A stretch of DNA of 64,000 nucleotides from Ottowia sp. (lineage in GTDB: Bacteria; Pseudomonadota; Gammaproteobacteria; Burkholderiales; Burkholderiaceae_C). Below are positions 9,055-19,949 of the stretch, in pieces. The notes under the pieces are model-generated. The model was not told the origin of the DNA. It saw nothing but the letters and a program-made list of their open reading frames with translations, and did no database searches. The stretch is from contig NZ_JADJCO010000002.1 of the NCBI RefSeq assembly GCF_016703145.1, positions 620,001 to 684,000 of the forward strand, read 5' to 3'. The position numbers and the translations under genes were made by a program. Every line of letters begins with the position of its first letter. Position 1 is the first letter of the stretch.

Positions 9055-9777
9055 TCAGCCCCGCTTGCGGGCGGGCTTGGCCGCCGGGCCGGGCCGGTGG
9101 GAGGGCAACTGGAAAATTTGCTCGAAGTCGAGTTCAGCCGGCTCGGACGTGGGGTGCTGGATGCCCTGCTCCACGTGGTCCAGGTGGTCCAGCATCAAGC
9201 GCTCGGCGCGCTTGACGTCGCCCTGCTCGATCGCGGCCACCAGTTCCGCGTGTTCGTGCGGCGGGCAGGCGCCGGCCGCCAGCGCGTCGTACTGGGCGAT
9301 CGCCAGGCTGGTCAGCGCCGACAGCCGGCGCAGCGTGTCGCTGAACATCCGGTTCTCGGTGATCAGCGCCAACTGCACGTGGAACTCGCCCGTCAGTTGC
9401 GCCAGCCGGGCGCGGTCGCCGCTGGCGCGCGCCTCGTCCTCGCTCTGCACGTGGCTGCGCAGCGCGACGACCGGCTGGCCGCCATGGCGCTCGGCAAGCT
9501 GGATCACGATCGCCCGCTCCAGCGCGCGCCGCATGTCGAACACGTCCTGCAAATCGCGCGGCGTCGGGCAGGCCACGAACGCGCCCCGGTTGGCACGCAA
9601 TTCGATCACCATCTCCTGGTTCAACCGCATCAGCACTTCCCGGATGCGAGCGCGGTGGGTGCGGAAGGTCTGTGCCAGGCGCTCCTCGCTCAGCTTCATG
9701 CCGGGCAGCAGCCGGCGCTCGCTGATGGCCGAGTAGATGCGCTCGTAGATTTCCTGATGGGTGAGGGCGGCGGTCAC
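9055..9777 (-). CDS. GntR family (FadR/FCD subfamily) transcriptional regulator
   Basis: A 240-residue regulator with an N-terminal winged helix-turn-helix (about residues 8-75; LSEERLAQTFRTHRARIREVL) and a C-terminal all-helical FCD ligand domain (about 85-215), including the metal/ligand residues in the FHVQL and HAELVAAIEQGD segments. FCD regulators usually bind small carboxylates or catabolic intermediates. It is upstream of and codirectional with the NCS1 permease and racemase, so it probably controls them. Likely sites are the TTGTC[GT]TC motifs found before both genes. Confidence 0.93.
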   Translation of the reverse strand: MTAALTHQEIYERIYSAISERRLLPGMKLSEERLAQTFRTHRARIREVLMRLNQEMVIELRANRGAFVACPTPRDLQDVFDMRRALERAIVIQLAERHGGQPVVALRSHVQSEDEARASGDRARLAQLTGEFHVQLALITENRMFSDTLRRLSALTSLAIAQYDALAAGACPPHEHAELVAAIEQGDVKRAERLMLDHLDHVEQGIQHPTSEPAELDFEQIFQLPSHRPGPAAKPARKRG

Positions 9778-9831
9778 GAAGAAGGCACTGGGATCACGGG
9801 CAAGGCGCGGGGCATCAGCAAGGGCAGGGCC

Positions 9832-10635
9832 TCACCACAACTGCCACCACGCCGACGACTTGGGCTTGAAGCCGCGCGCCACGTATTCGCTGTTGGGGTA
9901 GTTCTGCTCCAGCACGCGCTTGCTGTCGTCGCGCAACTGCGCCAGGTTCAGCTTGTCGTAGGACTGCACCAGGATGTAGAGCGCTTCTTCCAGCGCCGGC
10001 GCGTCGCGGTAGTCGGCCAGGGCCTGCTGCGCTCGGTTGACCGCCGCCACGTAGGCGCCGCGCGTGTAGTAGTAGCGCGCCACGTGCACTTCGTACTGCG
10101 CCAGCGCGTTCACGGTGTAGCGCATGCGTGCCCGCGCGTCGGGGGCATAGCGCGAGTCGGGGAAGCGCGTGACCAGGTCGTTGAACGACTCGAACGCTTC
10201 CTTGGCCGCCTTCTGGTCGCGCTCGGACAAGTCCTGCCGCGACAGGAACGAGAACAGCCCCAACTCGTCGTTGAAGTTGATCACGCCCTTCAGGTAGAGC
10301 GCGTAGTCGATCGCCGGGCTGGCCGGGTGCAGCCGCATGAAGCGGTCCAGGGTGGCCACGGCCTCGGCCTTTTCGCCGTTCTTGAACTGCGCGTAGGCCT
10401 TGTCCAGCTGCGCCTGTTGCGCCAGCGGCGTGCCGGCGGCGCGGCCTTCCAGCTTCTCGTACAGCGGGATGGCCTTGTCGTAGCCGCCGGAATTGAGTTC
10501 GTCCTTGGCCTCGGCGTGGATGCGGTTGGGGCTCCAGCCGGCGGTGCGGTCGGTCGGCGTGGACGAGCAGGCCGCCAGCAGCGCGGCGGCGGTCAGCGCC
10601 GCAGCGCCTGCCGCCGATAATCGGGCACGTTGCAT
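9832..10635 (-). CDS. bamD: Outer membrane assembly lipoprotein BamD
   Basis: A 267-residue lipoprotein of the BAM complex, which inserts beta-barrel proteins into the outer membrane. The signal peptide ends with the lipobox LLAAC (Cys23 from this start). TPR-like repeats follow (AKDELNSGGYDKAIPLYEKLE, AVATLDRFMRLHPAS, YAPDARARMRYTVNALAQYE). An upstream ATG at 10644 is also in frame, but the AGAGGA ribosome-binding site touches it, so ATG 10635 has better spacing. A perfect TATAAT for this gene sits at 10673-10668 (minus strand), inside the 5' end of the open frame of the divergent rluD. Confidence 0.95.
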   Translation of the reverse strand: MQRARLSAAGAAALTAAALLAACSSTPTDRTAGWSPNRIHAEAKDELNSGGYDKAIPLYEKLEGRAAGTPLAQQAQLDKAYAQFKNGEKAEAVATLDRFMRLHPASPAIDYALYLKGVINFNDELGLFSFLSRQDLSERDQKAAKEAFESFNDLVTRFPDSRYAPDARARMRYTVNALAQYEVHVARYYYTRGAYVAAVNRAQQALADYRDAPALEEALYILVQSYDKLNLAQLRDDSKRVLEQNYPNSEYVARGFKPKSSAWWQLW

Positions 10636-10637
10636 CG

Positions 10638-11684
10638 GTGGCATTCCTCTTGAAACAAGCTCGGTCGATTATATCGGCGCCCCCCTTCGAAGACCCCGAG
10701 GACGACGCGGCCGACCCCGGCGGCGCGGCCGAGAAGCGCCAATTGGCCGTCCCGGCCGGGCTGCACGGCCAGCGGTTGGACCGCGCGCTGGCCGCGCTGG
10801 TGCCCGAGTTCTCGCGCAGCTACCTGAGTCAGCTCATCGAGCAGGACGCCGCGCGCCTGAACGGCGCCGCCGCCGCCAAGCCGGCGCAGAAGGTCAAGGC
10901 CGGCGACGCGCTGACCATCGAGCTGCGCCCCACGCCCATGAGCCAGGCCTTCGTGCCGCAGGCTCTGCCGCTGGACGTGGTGTACGAGGACGAGCACCTG
11001 GCCGTGATCAACAAGCCCGCCGGCCTGGTGGTGCACCCCGCGCCGGGAAACTGGAGCGGCACCCTGCTCAACGCCCTGCTGGCGCGCGACCCCCGGGCGG
11101 CGCTGCTGCCGCGCGCCGGTATCGTGCACCGGCTGGACAAGGACACCAGCGGCCTGATGATGGTGGCGCGCTCGCGCCCGACCATGGACGCCCTGGTCGC
11201 GCGCATCGCCGCGCGCGAGGTGCGGCGCGAATACCTGGCCCTGGCGCACCGGCCCTGGGCCGGCCCGGCCCGGCGCGAGGTGGACGCCCCCATTGGGCGC
11301 GATCCCCGCAACCGCCTGCGCATGGCCGTGGTGGATCCGGACCGGAACGCCGGCAAGCCCGCGCAGACTTTGTGCGAGCTGCTCCAGAATGCGGAGCAGG
11401 GCTGCCTCGTGCGCTGCCTGCTGCGCACCGGCCGCACGCACCAGATCCGCGTGCACCTGGCCAGCCTGGGGCATCCGCTGGTGGGCGATGCGCTGTACGG
11501 CGGCTTGCCGGCCGCCGGGATGGCGCGGCAGGCGCTGCACGCGCGGCGGCTGGCCTTCGCGCACCCGGTCACTGGCGCGCCGCTGGCCTTCGCCGCGCCG
11601 CTGCCCGGCGACCTGGCGGCGGCGCTGGCGGCCTGGGGCCTTACAATTGGCGCTGACGACGCGGCCGCCGGACAGCTAGGTTGA
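10638..11684 (+). CDS. rluD: 23S rRNA pseudouridine synthase RluD
   Basis: Isomerises uridines 1911/1915/1917 of 23S rRNA in well-studied relatives. The S4 RNA-binding domain starts at VPAGLHGQRLDRALAALVP; the catalytic motif AGIVHRLDKDTSGLMMVA carries the active Asp in HRLDK; the C-terminal RTGRTHQIRVHLASLGHPL is typical of RluA/C/D enzymes. The start is uncertain: GTG 10638 overlaps bamD and precedes the bamD -10 box. TTG 10743, just before the S4 domain, is an alternative. About 35 N-terminal residues (acidic, EDPEDDAADPGG) may therefore be untranslated or start at a rare codon. Confidence 0.93.
   Translation: MAFLLKQARSIISAPPFEDPEDDAADPGGAAEKRQLAVPAGLHGQRLDRALAALVPEFSRSYLSQLIEQDAARLNGAAAAKPAQKVKAGDALTIELRPTPMSQAFVPQALPLDVVYEDEHLAVINKPAGLVVHPAPGNWSGTLLNALLARDPRAALLPRAGIVHRLDKDTSGLMMVARSRPTMDALVARIAAREVRREYLALAHRPWAGPARREVDAPIGRDPRNRLRMAVVDPDRNAGKPAQTLCELLQNAEQGCLVRCLLRTGRTHQIRVHLASLGHPLVGDALYGGLPAAGMARQALHARRLAFAHPVTGAPLAFAAPLPGDLAAALAAWGLTIGADDAAAGQLG
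10668..10673 (-). promoter_or_regulatory. Perfect -10 box (TATAAT) for bamD
   Basis: On the minus strand the hexamer reads TATAAT, about 33 bases before the preferred bamD ATG. The -35 region is weak. It falls within the open frame that extends rluD upstream, which argues that rluD really starts further down. Confidence 0.5.
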
Positions 11685-11796
11685 TTGACCGTTTCGTCGT
11701 GGGCGCCGCGCCAGCGGCCCCGTCATTCCAGTCCCGGGCCCCGGGCCCGAACCGCGCGTCCCAGGCGCGCCCTTTCCCAGCAAAGAGACTCAAGCC

Positions 11797-12488
<692 letters not shown>

Positions 12489-12492
<4 letters not shown>

Positions 12493-13844
12493 GCCCCGAC
12501 GAGCCTTCCGCACCGCAGTCCGGCGACGCCGGCGAGCCCTCCGGGCATCCTGAGAATCTGGAGAAAAAAGTGACTCCAGCCAGCATGGATGAAGCGCCGG
12601 AAGCTATTGAAAATATAGCAATCGACATGCCGGACAGCGCCGTGCCGTCCGCCGCCGACGATCAGCCCGTGGCCTTCGACGACCTGGTTTCAGGCCGCTT
12701 CGACGAGGACGCCGCCGCCGCGCCGGCGGCCGCGCCCAAGCGCGTGCTGCTGCCCCAGCCCGAGCAGCCCAAGCTGCACAAGGTGCTGGCGCAGGCGGGC
12801 CTGGGCTCGCGGCTGGAGATGGAGCAGCTCATCGTGGAGGGCCGCATCTCGGTCAACAACCAGCCGGCGCACATCGGCCAGCGCATCCAGTTCGGCGATC
12901 AGGTCAAGATCAACGGTAGGCCGATCACGCTGCGCATCGCGCCGCCGCCCGCGCGCGTGCTGGCCTACCACAAGCCGGTGGGCGAGGTCGTCACCCACGA
13001 CGACCCGCAGAACCGACCCACCGTCTTCCGCCGGCTGCCGCGTCTGCCGCAGGGCAAGTGGCAGTCGGTCGGCCGGCTGGACCTGAACACCGAGGGGCTG
13101 CTGCTGTTCACCAACTCGGGCGAGCTGGCCAACCGGCTGATGCACCCCCGCTTCGGCCTGGAGCGAGAGTACGCCGTGCGGGTGCTGGGCGCGCTCACCG
13201 ACGGCGAGAAGCAGCGCCTGCTGGACGGCGTGCCGCTGGACGACGGCCCGGCGCAGTTCAGCTCGATCCAGGAAGAGGGCCTGGGCGAGGGCGCCAACCA
13301 GTGGTACCGCGTGACCATCTCCGAGGGCCGCAACCGCGAGGTGCGGCGCATGATCGAATCCGTCGGCCACGCCGTCAGCCGCCTGATCCGCATCCGCTAC
13401 GGCGCCATGCTGCTGCCGCGCGGCTTGCGGCGCGGCATGTGGATGGAGCTGGGCGAGCGCGACATCCGCGCGCTGGGCGAGGCCTCCGGCACGCCCGACC
13501 GGGTGCTGCGCGGCGGGCGCGATCCGGACGCGGCAGTGCCCGACAAGCCGCGCCGCGGGCGGGGCGACCGCTCGCGCGGCAGCGGACCGCGCCCCAACAT
13601 GGCCGGCGCGGGCGCGGGCGCCGGCGGCCCGCGCGAGCAGCCGCCGCGCCAGGGGCCGGGCGGCGGTAAGCGTCGCGGCGGCGGCAATCTCGGCGCGGGC
13701 GGCGACAGTCCGCAGCCCGATCCGATGAAGACCTCGCTGGGCTACATCGGCGCCGACAGCTTCACCCGCCAGCGCGCCAGCAAGGCCGCGGGCGGGCCGG
13801 CCGGCCCGCGCCGCGGGCAAGGCGGCGGCAAGCGCCGCGGATGA
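12489..13844 (+). CDS. rluB: 23S rRNA pseudouridine synthase RluB-like
   Basis: A 451-residue RsuA/RluB/E/F-family enzyme that modifies 23S rRNA near position 2605 in relatives. The S4 domain is around LHKVLAQAGLGSRLEMEQLI, and the catalytic GRLDLNTEGLLLFTNSG contains the active Asp. The C-terminal tail (about residues 345-451) is Arg/Gly-rich. The N-terminal tail includes residues 24-45, encoded by an in-frame copy of the dispersed repeat (12558-12625). The gene starts at ATG 12489 inside the scpB stop, so translation is probably coupled. Confidence 0.94.
12558..12625 (+). repeat. Dispersed structured repeat, copy I, inside rluB coding sequence
   Basis: The stretch runs CTGGAGAAAAAAGTGACTCC, AGCC..., AAGCGCCGGAAGCTATTG, AAAATATAGCAATCGA. 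It carries the perfect 3' hairpin GCTAT (12603-12607) with ATAGC (12615-12619). It is translated in frame as about residues 24-45 of RluB, in the low-complexity N-terminal extension, and is visibly more AT-rich than the gene around it. Confidence 0.75.
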
Positions 13845-13918
13845 CCAGCCCCGGTTAAAATCATAGGCTTTGCCCAACGGGCGGAAGTCCCTTTCAATCC
13901 ATCAGGAAAACCAAGCAC

Positions 13919-14344
13919 ATGGCCACCGAACGCACCCTGTCCATCATCAAGCCCGACGCCGTCGCCAAGAACGTCATCGGCCAGATCTACGCCCGCTTCG
14001 AGGCCGCCGGCCTGAAGGTCGCCGCCGCCCGCATGCAGCACCTGTCGCGCCGCGAGGCCGAGCAGTTCTACGCCGTGCACAAGGAGCGCCCGTTCTTCAA
14101 GGACCTGGTGGACTTCATGATCTCCGGCCCGGTGATGATCCAGGCGCTGGAAGGCGAGGGCGCCATCGCCAAGAACCGCGACCTGATGGGCGCCACCGAC
14201 CCCAAGAAGGCCGACAAGGGCACCATCCGCGCCGACTTCGCCGACAGCATCGACGCCAACGCCGTGCACGGCTCCGACGCGCCCGAGACGGCCGCCGCCG
14301 AAGTGGCGTTCTTCTTCCCCGGCCTCGCGATCTACAGCCGCTGA
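13919..14344 (+). CDS. ndk: Nucleoside diphosphate kinase
   Basis: A 141-residue enzyme that equalises NTP pools by phosphate transfer through a phospho-histidine. The N-terminus ERTLSIIKPDAV, the active-site segment NAVHGSDAPE (His117) and the normal length make this unambiguous. ATG 13919 follows an AGGAAAA patch. The TTAAAAT at about 13855-13861 looks like a -10 box in otherwise GC-rich DNA. It begins the ndk-rlmN-pilF-rodZ-ispG-hisS block typical of beta-proteobacteria. Confidence 0.98.
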   Translation: MATERTLSIIKPDAVAKNVIGQIYARFEAAGLKVAAARMQHLSRREAEQFYAVHKERPFFKDLVDFMISGPVMIQALEGEGAIAKNRDLMGATDPKKADKGTIRADFADSIDANAVHGSDAPETAAAEVAFFFPGLAIYSR

Positions 14345-14372
14345 GGCCGCTGCGCGGCCCGGCCCCGCTGGC

Positions 14373-15595
<1,223 letters not shown>

Positions 15596-15599
<4 letters not shown>

Positions 15600-16408
15600 C
15601 CCTTGCTTCCCTCCGTTCACGCAAGCTCCTGGCGCTGCTGGCCCTGGGCTGGGTCGGGCTGCTGGCCGGCTGCGGCACGCAGCCCGTCGGCGGCGACGCG
15701 CCGGCCGAGTGGCACACGGCCTCCGACGACACCGACGCGCGCAAGCGCGCCCGCACCCGGCTGGCCCTGGCCACGGGCTACTACGAGAACGGCCAGTACA
15801 CCATCGCGCTGGACGAGCAGAAGAAGGCGCTGCAGGCCGACCCGTCCTTCGCCGACGCCTACAACCTGGGCGGCCTGGTCTACATGGCGCTGGGCGACAT
15901 GGCGTTGGCCGGCTCGCACTTCCAGCGCGCCATCGCGCTCAACCCGCGCGACGCCGACGCCCTGCACAATCTGGGCTGGCTGCAGTGCCAGCAAGGGCAG
16001 TATCCGCAGGCCGTGCAGCAGTTCCAGCGCGCCGTGGCGGTGCCGACCTACCCCGGCCGCGCCAAAACGCTGATGGCGCAGGGCATCTGCGAGGCGCGTG
16101 GCGGCGACGCGTCCCAGGCCGAGGCGACGCTGATGCGCTCCTACGAGCTGGACGCCGGCAACCCCGTCACCGGCTACACCCTGGCCCAGTTGCTGTTCCG
16201 GCGCGGCGACAACGCCCGTGCGCAGTTCTATATCCGGCGCCTGAACAACAGTGAGCTGGCCAACGCCGAGTCCCTGTGGCTGGGTATCCGGGTCGAGCGG
16301 CGCCTGAACGACCGCCGCGCCATGGAGCAGTTGGGGGTGCAGTTGCGCCGGCGCTTCCCGCAGTCGCGCGAGCTGCTGGCCTATGAACAAGGAAATTTCG
16401 ATGAGTGA
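15596..16408 (+). CDS. pilF: Type IV pilus biogenesis/stability lipoprotein PilF (PilW)
   Basis: A 270-residue lipoprotein (lipobox LLAGC, Cys26) with tandem TPR units from about residue 50 to 250 (ALATGYYENGQYTIALDEQK, AYNLGGLVYMALGDMALA, LHNLGWLQCQQGQYPQA). PilF/PilW is the outer-membrane pilotin that supports PilQ secretin assembly. It starts within the rlmN stop (ATGA). Other pilus genes are not in the window; this position between rlmN and rodZ is conserved in many proteobacteria whether or not pili are made. Confidence 0.9.
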
Positions 16409-17270
16409 GCAGGAGCAGGGCCCGGCCGGCGCGCACGTCGCGCCGCCTTCCGCGGACCAGCCCTCGGCCGGCGCCATGCTGCGCCAGCTGCGCGAGTCGG
16501 CCGGCGTGAACGCGGCCGTGCTGGCCAGCGCCATGAAGGTGTCGGTGCAGAAGCTGGAGGCGCTGGAGGCCGACCGGCTGGAACTGCTGCCCGACGTGAC
16601 GTTCGCGCGCGGTCTGGCCTCGTCCATCTGCCGCTCCTTCGGCGCCGACCCGGCGCCGGTGCTGGAGCGCATGCCGGTGGTCGCGCCGGGCCTGCCGTCG
16701 TCCGGCCCCAGCATCAACCAGCCCTTCCGCCGCGCCAGCGATGGGCCGGCGTCGATGCTGTCCGGCAGCTTCTCGCGGCCGCTGCTGATCGCCGTGGCGC
16801 TGCTGCTGGCGGGCGCGGCCCTGTTGTGGTTGCTGCCCACGCTGCCAATCCGGTTGGGCGCGCCGGAGCCGGCGGTCACGCCGTCGGGCGACGGCACGGT
16901 GCGCGAGAGCGTGACGCCCTCCGTGGCAGCGCCCGAGCCCTCGGCGCCGGCCGAGATGCCGGAGGGCGCCGCGTCGGCCGAACAGGGAGCGCCCGCGACC
17001 GCGGCGGCGTCCCAGCCCGGCTCCGCCACCGCCGGTGACCTGCTGGTCTTCACCGCGACGGGCGAGACTTGGGTTGCGGTGCGCGACGCGGCGGGCCGGC
17101 AACTGCTCAACCGCACCCTGGCCAGCGGCCAGATCGTGGGCGTGACCGGCGTGCTGCCGCTGGCGGTCACCGTCGGCCGCAAGGACGCCGTCACGGTGAC
17201 GGTGCGCGGCCAGCCGTTCGACCACAAGTCCCTGAGCAGAACCACCGTGTCCCGCTTCGAGGTGAACTGA
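16401..17270 (+). CDS. rodZ: RodZ-like cytoskeletal helix-turn-helix membrane protein
   Basis: A 289-residue protein with an N-terminal HTH_25 domain (GAMLRQLRESAGVNAAVLASAMKVS), one transmembrane helix (LLIAVALLLAGAALLWLL, about residues 130-147), an Ala/Pro/Glu-rich linker and a C-terminal DUF4115 periplasmic domain (LVFTATGETWVAVRDAAG). In relatives RodZ links MreB filaments to the membrane and controls rod shape. ATG 16401 has AAGGAAA upstream; an in-frame ATG at 16383 is less well placed. The gene overlaps the pilF end by 8 bases. Confidence 0.92.
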   Translation: MSEQEQGPAGAHVAPPSADQPSAGAMLRQLRESAGVNAAVLASAMKVSVQKLEALEADRLELLPDVTFARGLASSICRSFGADPAPVLERMPVVAPGLPSSGPSINQPFRRASDGPASMLSGSFSRPLLIAVALLLAGAALLWLLPTLPIRLGAPEPAVTPSGDGTVRESVTPSVAAPEPSAPAEMPEGAASAEQGAPATAAASQPGSATAGDLLVFTATGETWVAVRDAAGRQLLNRTLASGQIVGVTGVLPLAVTVGRKDAVTVTVRGQPFDHKSLSRTTVSRFEVN

Positions 17271-18544
17271 TGGACGCGCCGCTGGCTTCCCCGCAGCCGA
17301 TCGCCGTGGCCGGGCCCGCGCCGCGCCGCACGCGCCAGGCGCGCGTGGCCTGGGGCGCGCGCGTGGTCACGGTGGGCGGCGACGCGCCGGTGCGCGTGCA
17401 GTCGATGACCAACACCGACACGCAGGACGCCATCGCCACCGCCATTCAGGTGAAGGAACTCGCGCTGGCCGGCAGCGAACTGGTGCGCATCACCGTCAAC
17501 ACGCCCGAGGCGGCGGCGCAGGTGCCCTACGTCCGCGAGCAGCTCGACCGCATGGGCGTGGACGTGCCGCTGATCGGCGACTTCCACTACAACGGCCACC
17601 GGCTGCTGACCGATCATCCGGCCTGCGCCGAGGCTTTGAGCAAGTACCGCATCAACCCCGGCAACGTCGGCAAGGGCGCCAAGCGCGACGCGCAGTTCGG
17701 CCAGATGGTGGAGGCCGCGCTGAAATGGGACAAGCCGGTGCGCATCGGCGTCAACTGGGGCAGCCTGGACCAGGAGCTGCTGGCCGGCCTGATGGACGAG
17801 AACGCCCGGCGGCGCGAGCCGTGGGAGGCGCGCCAGGTGATGTACGAGGCGCTGATCCAGTCCGCCGTCGGCTCGGCCGCGCAGGCGGTGGAACTGGGCA
17901 TGGACCCGGCGCAGGTCATCCTGAGCTGCAAGGTCAGCGGCGTGCAGGATCTGATCGCCGTGTACCGCGCGCTGGCGCGCCGCTGCGACTACCCGCTGCA
18001 CCTGGGCCTGACCGAGGCCGGCATGGCCACCAAGGGCACCGTGGCCTCCAGCACCGCGCTGGCCATCCTGCTGCAGGAGGGCATCGGCGACACCATCCGC
18101 GTCAGCCTGACGCCGCAGCCGGGCGAGGCGCGCACGCAGGAGGTGGTGGTGGCGTCCGAGATACTGCAGTCGCTGGGCCTGCGCGTGTTCGTGCCCAGCG
18201 TCACCGCCTGCCCCGGCTGCGGGCGCACCACCAGCACCACGTTCCAGGAACTGGCCAAGCAGATCGACGACCACCTGCGCGCGCAGATGCCGGTGTGGCG
18301 CGCGCGCTACCCCGGCGTGGAGTCGCTCAAGGTGGCGGTGATGGGCTGCATCGTCAACGGCCCGGGCGAGAGCAAGCACGCCGACATCGGCATCAGCCTG
18401 CCCGGCACCGGCGAGGCGCCGGCCGCGCCGGTGTTCATCGACGGCGAGAAGGCCCTGACGCTGCGCGGCGAGCACATCGCGCGCGAGTTCCACGCCATCG
18501 TCGAGCGCTACATCGAGCAGCGCTTCGGCGAGGCAGCGGCCTGA
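17270..18544 (+). CDS. ispG: 4-hydroxy-3-methylbut-2-enyl diphosphate synthase (flavodoxin)
   Basis: A 424-residue [4Fe-4S] enzyme of the MEP isoprenoid pathway that converts MEcPP to HMBPP. The N-terminal VQSMTNTDTQD segment and the cluster-binding TACPGCGRTT and GCIVNGPGE segments are intact. The length fits the beta-proteobacterial form. ATG 17270 shares its A with the rodZ stop, so the genes are coupled. Confidence 0.98.
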   Translation: MDAPLASPQPIAVAGPAPRRTRQARVAWGARVVTVGGDAPVRVQSMTNTDTQDAIATAIQVKELALAGSELVRITVNTPEAAAQVPYVREQLDRMGVDVPLIGDFHYNGHRLLTDHPACAEALSKYRINPGNVGKGAKRDAQFGQMVEAALKWDKPVRIGVNWGSLDQELLAGLMDENARRREPWEARQVMYEALIQSAVGSAAQAVELGMDPAQVILSCKVSGVQDLIAVYRALARRCDYPLHLGLTEAGMATKGTVASSTALAILLQEGIGDTIRVSLTPQPGEARTQEVVVASEILQSLGLRVFVPSVTACPGCGRTTSTTFQELAKQIDDHLRAQMPVWRARYPGVESLKVAVMGCIVNGPGESKHADIGISLPGTGEAPAAPVFIDGEKALTLRGEHIAREFHAIVERYIEQRFGEAAA

Positions 18545-18552
18545 ACCCGGGA

Positions 18553-18620
18553 TTTCAAGACAAATCGGCCTCCAGCCGGCGCGGAACAAGCGCCATTAGC
18601 TATAAAAATCATAGTTTCCA
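18553..18620 (+). repeat. Dispersed structured repeat, copy C (upstream of hisS)
   Basis: TTTCAAGACAAATCGGCCTC, CAGCCGGCGCG, AAGCGCCATTAGCTATAAAA and ATCATAGT. The 3' hairpin is CTAT (18600-18603) with ATAG (18611-18614). It ends a few bases before ATG 18625 of hisS in the sense orientation and makes up nearly the whole ispG-hisS gap. Confidence 0.8.
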
Positions 18621-18624
18621 TCGA

Positions 18625-19932
18625 ATGTCCAAGCCGCTCCGCATCACCGCCGTCAAGGGCATGAACGACATCCTGCCGCCCGAGTCGGCGCGCTGGGAAT
18701 GGCTGGAGGCCGTGGTGCGCCGCGCCATGGCCGCGCACGCCTTCCGCAACGTGCGCACGCCGATCATGGAGCACACGCAGCTGTTCACGCGCGGGCTGGG
18801 CGAGGTGACGGACATCGTCGAGAAGGAGATGTACTCCTTCGAAGACCGGCAGGACCAACACGGCCACGCCGACCACCTGAGCCTGCGCCCCGAGAACACC
18901 GCCGGCGTGGTGCGCGCCGCCGCCGAGCACAACCTGCTGTACGACGGCGGCAAGCGGCTGTACTACATGGGCCCCATGTTCCGGCGCGAGCGCCCGCAGC
19001 GCGGCCGCTACCGCCAGTTCCACCAGATCGGCGCCGAGGCGCTGGGCTTCGGCGGGCCGGAAGTCGATGCCGAGCTGATCCTGCTGGCCGCCCACCTGTG
19101 GGCCGAGTTGGGCATTCGCCACTGGCGGCTGGAGCTCAACTGCCTGGGCCAGCCCGACGAGCGGCGCGGGCACCGCGCGGCGCTGATCGCCTACTTCGAG
19201 GCACACCAGGGCCAGCTCGACGAAGACGCGCGCCGGCGCCTGCACAGCAACCCGCTGCGCATCCTCGACACCAAGAACCCCGCCATGCAGGCGCTGGTGG
19301 AGGGCGCGCCGAAGCTGATCGACCACCTGGGCGAGGCCTCGCGCGCGCACTTCCAGGCCGTGCAGGACGTGCTCGCCGCCAACGGCATCGCTTTCGCCAT
19401 CAACCCGCGCCTGGTGCGCGGGCTCGACTACTACAACCTGACGGTGTTCGAGTTCATCACCGAGCACCTGGGCGCGCAGGGCACCCTCTGCGGCGGCGGA
19501 CGCTACGACTACCTCATCGAGCAGATCGGCGGCAAGCCGGCCCCGGCCGTCGGCTGGGCCTTGGGCGTGGAGCGCGTGCTGGAGCTGCTCAAGGAGGAGG
19601 GCGTGGCCGTGCCCGACCCCGTGCCTGACGCCTACGCCGTCATCCCCGACGCCGGCGGCGTGCCCCAGGCCATGCGCTGCCTGCGGGCGCTGCGCGCGCG
19701 CGGCGTGGCGGTGCAGATGCACGCTGGCGGCGAGGCTGGCCTGGGCAGCATGAAGAGCCAGTTCAAGAAGGCCGACGGCTCCGGCGCGCGCTTCGCCCTG
19801 ATCTTCGGCGCCGACGAGGTGGCCGCGGGCGAAGTCACCGTCAAGGCGCTGCGTGACGGCGCGGGCGCGCAGGCGCGCCGGCCGCTGGCCGATCCGGCCA
19901 CCTGGGCCGACAGCCTAAAATCCCCCGCTTGA
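18625..19932 (+). CDS. hisS: Histidyl-tRNA synthetase
   Basis: A 435-residue class II aminoacyl-tRNA synthetase. Visible motifs are the N-terminal AVKGMNDILPPE, motif 2 MFRRERPQRGRYRQFHQIGAE and the histidine-binding loop GLDYYNLTVFEF; the C-terminal anticodon-binding domain is present. The start follows directly on repeat copy C and no classic Shine-Dalgarno sequence is seen in the short gap. Its paralogue hisZ lies at 27472. A CTAAAAT near the 3' end (19916-19922) may serve as a -10 for yfgM. Confidence 0.98.
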   Translation: MSKPLRITAVKGMNDILPPESARWEWLEAVVRRAMAAHAFRNVRTPIMEHTQLFTRGLGEVTDIVEKEMYSFEDRQDQHGHADHLSLRPENTAGVVRAAAEHNLLYDGGKRLYYMGPMFRRERPQRGRYRQFHQIGAEALGFGGPEVDAELILLAAHLWAELGIRHWRLELNCLGQPDERRGHRAALIAYFEAHQGQLDEDARRRLHSNPLRILDTKNPAMQALVEGAPKLIDHLGEASRAHFQAVQDVLAANGIAFAINPRLVRGLDYYNLTVFEFITEHLGAQGTLCGGGRYDYLIEQIGGKPAPAVGWALGVERVLELLKEEGVAVPDPVPDAYAVIPDAGGVPQAMRCLRALRARGVAVQMHAGGEAGLGSMKSQFKKADGSGARFALIFGADEVAAGEVTVKALRDGAGAQARRPLADPATWADSLKSPA

Positions 19933-19949
19933 CCGCAGACTGAACACAC

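Noticed and set aside
15617..18589. A 990-codon open frame on the minus strand across pilF, rodZ and ispG
   Set aside because: It is opposite to well-supported genes, has Gln/His/Arg/Ala-rich composition typical of reverse-strand reading of GC-rich codons, and shows no domain. The same applies to the long minus-strand frames over lpdA, zapE, the helicase, bamB, der, purA and panE.
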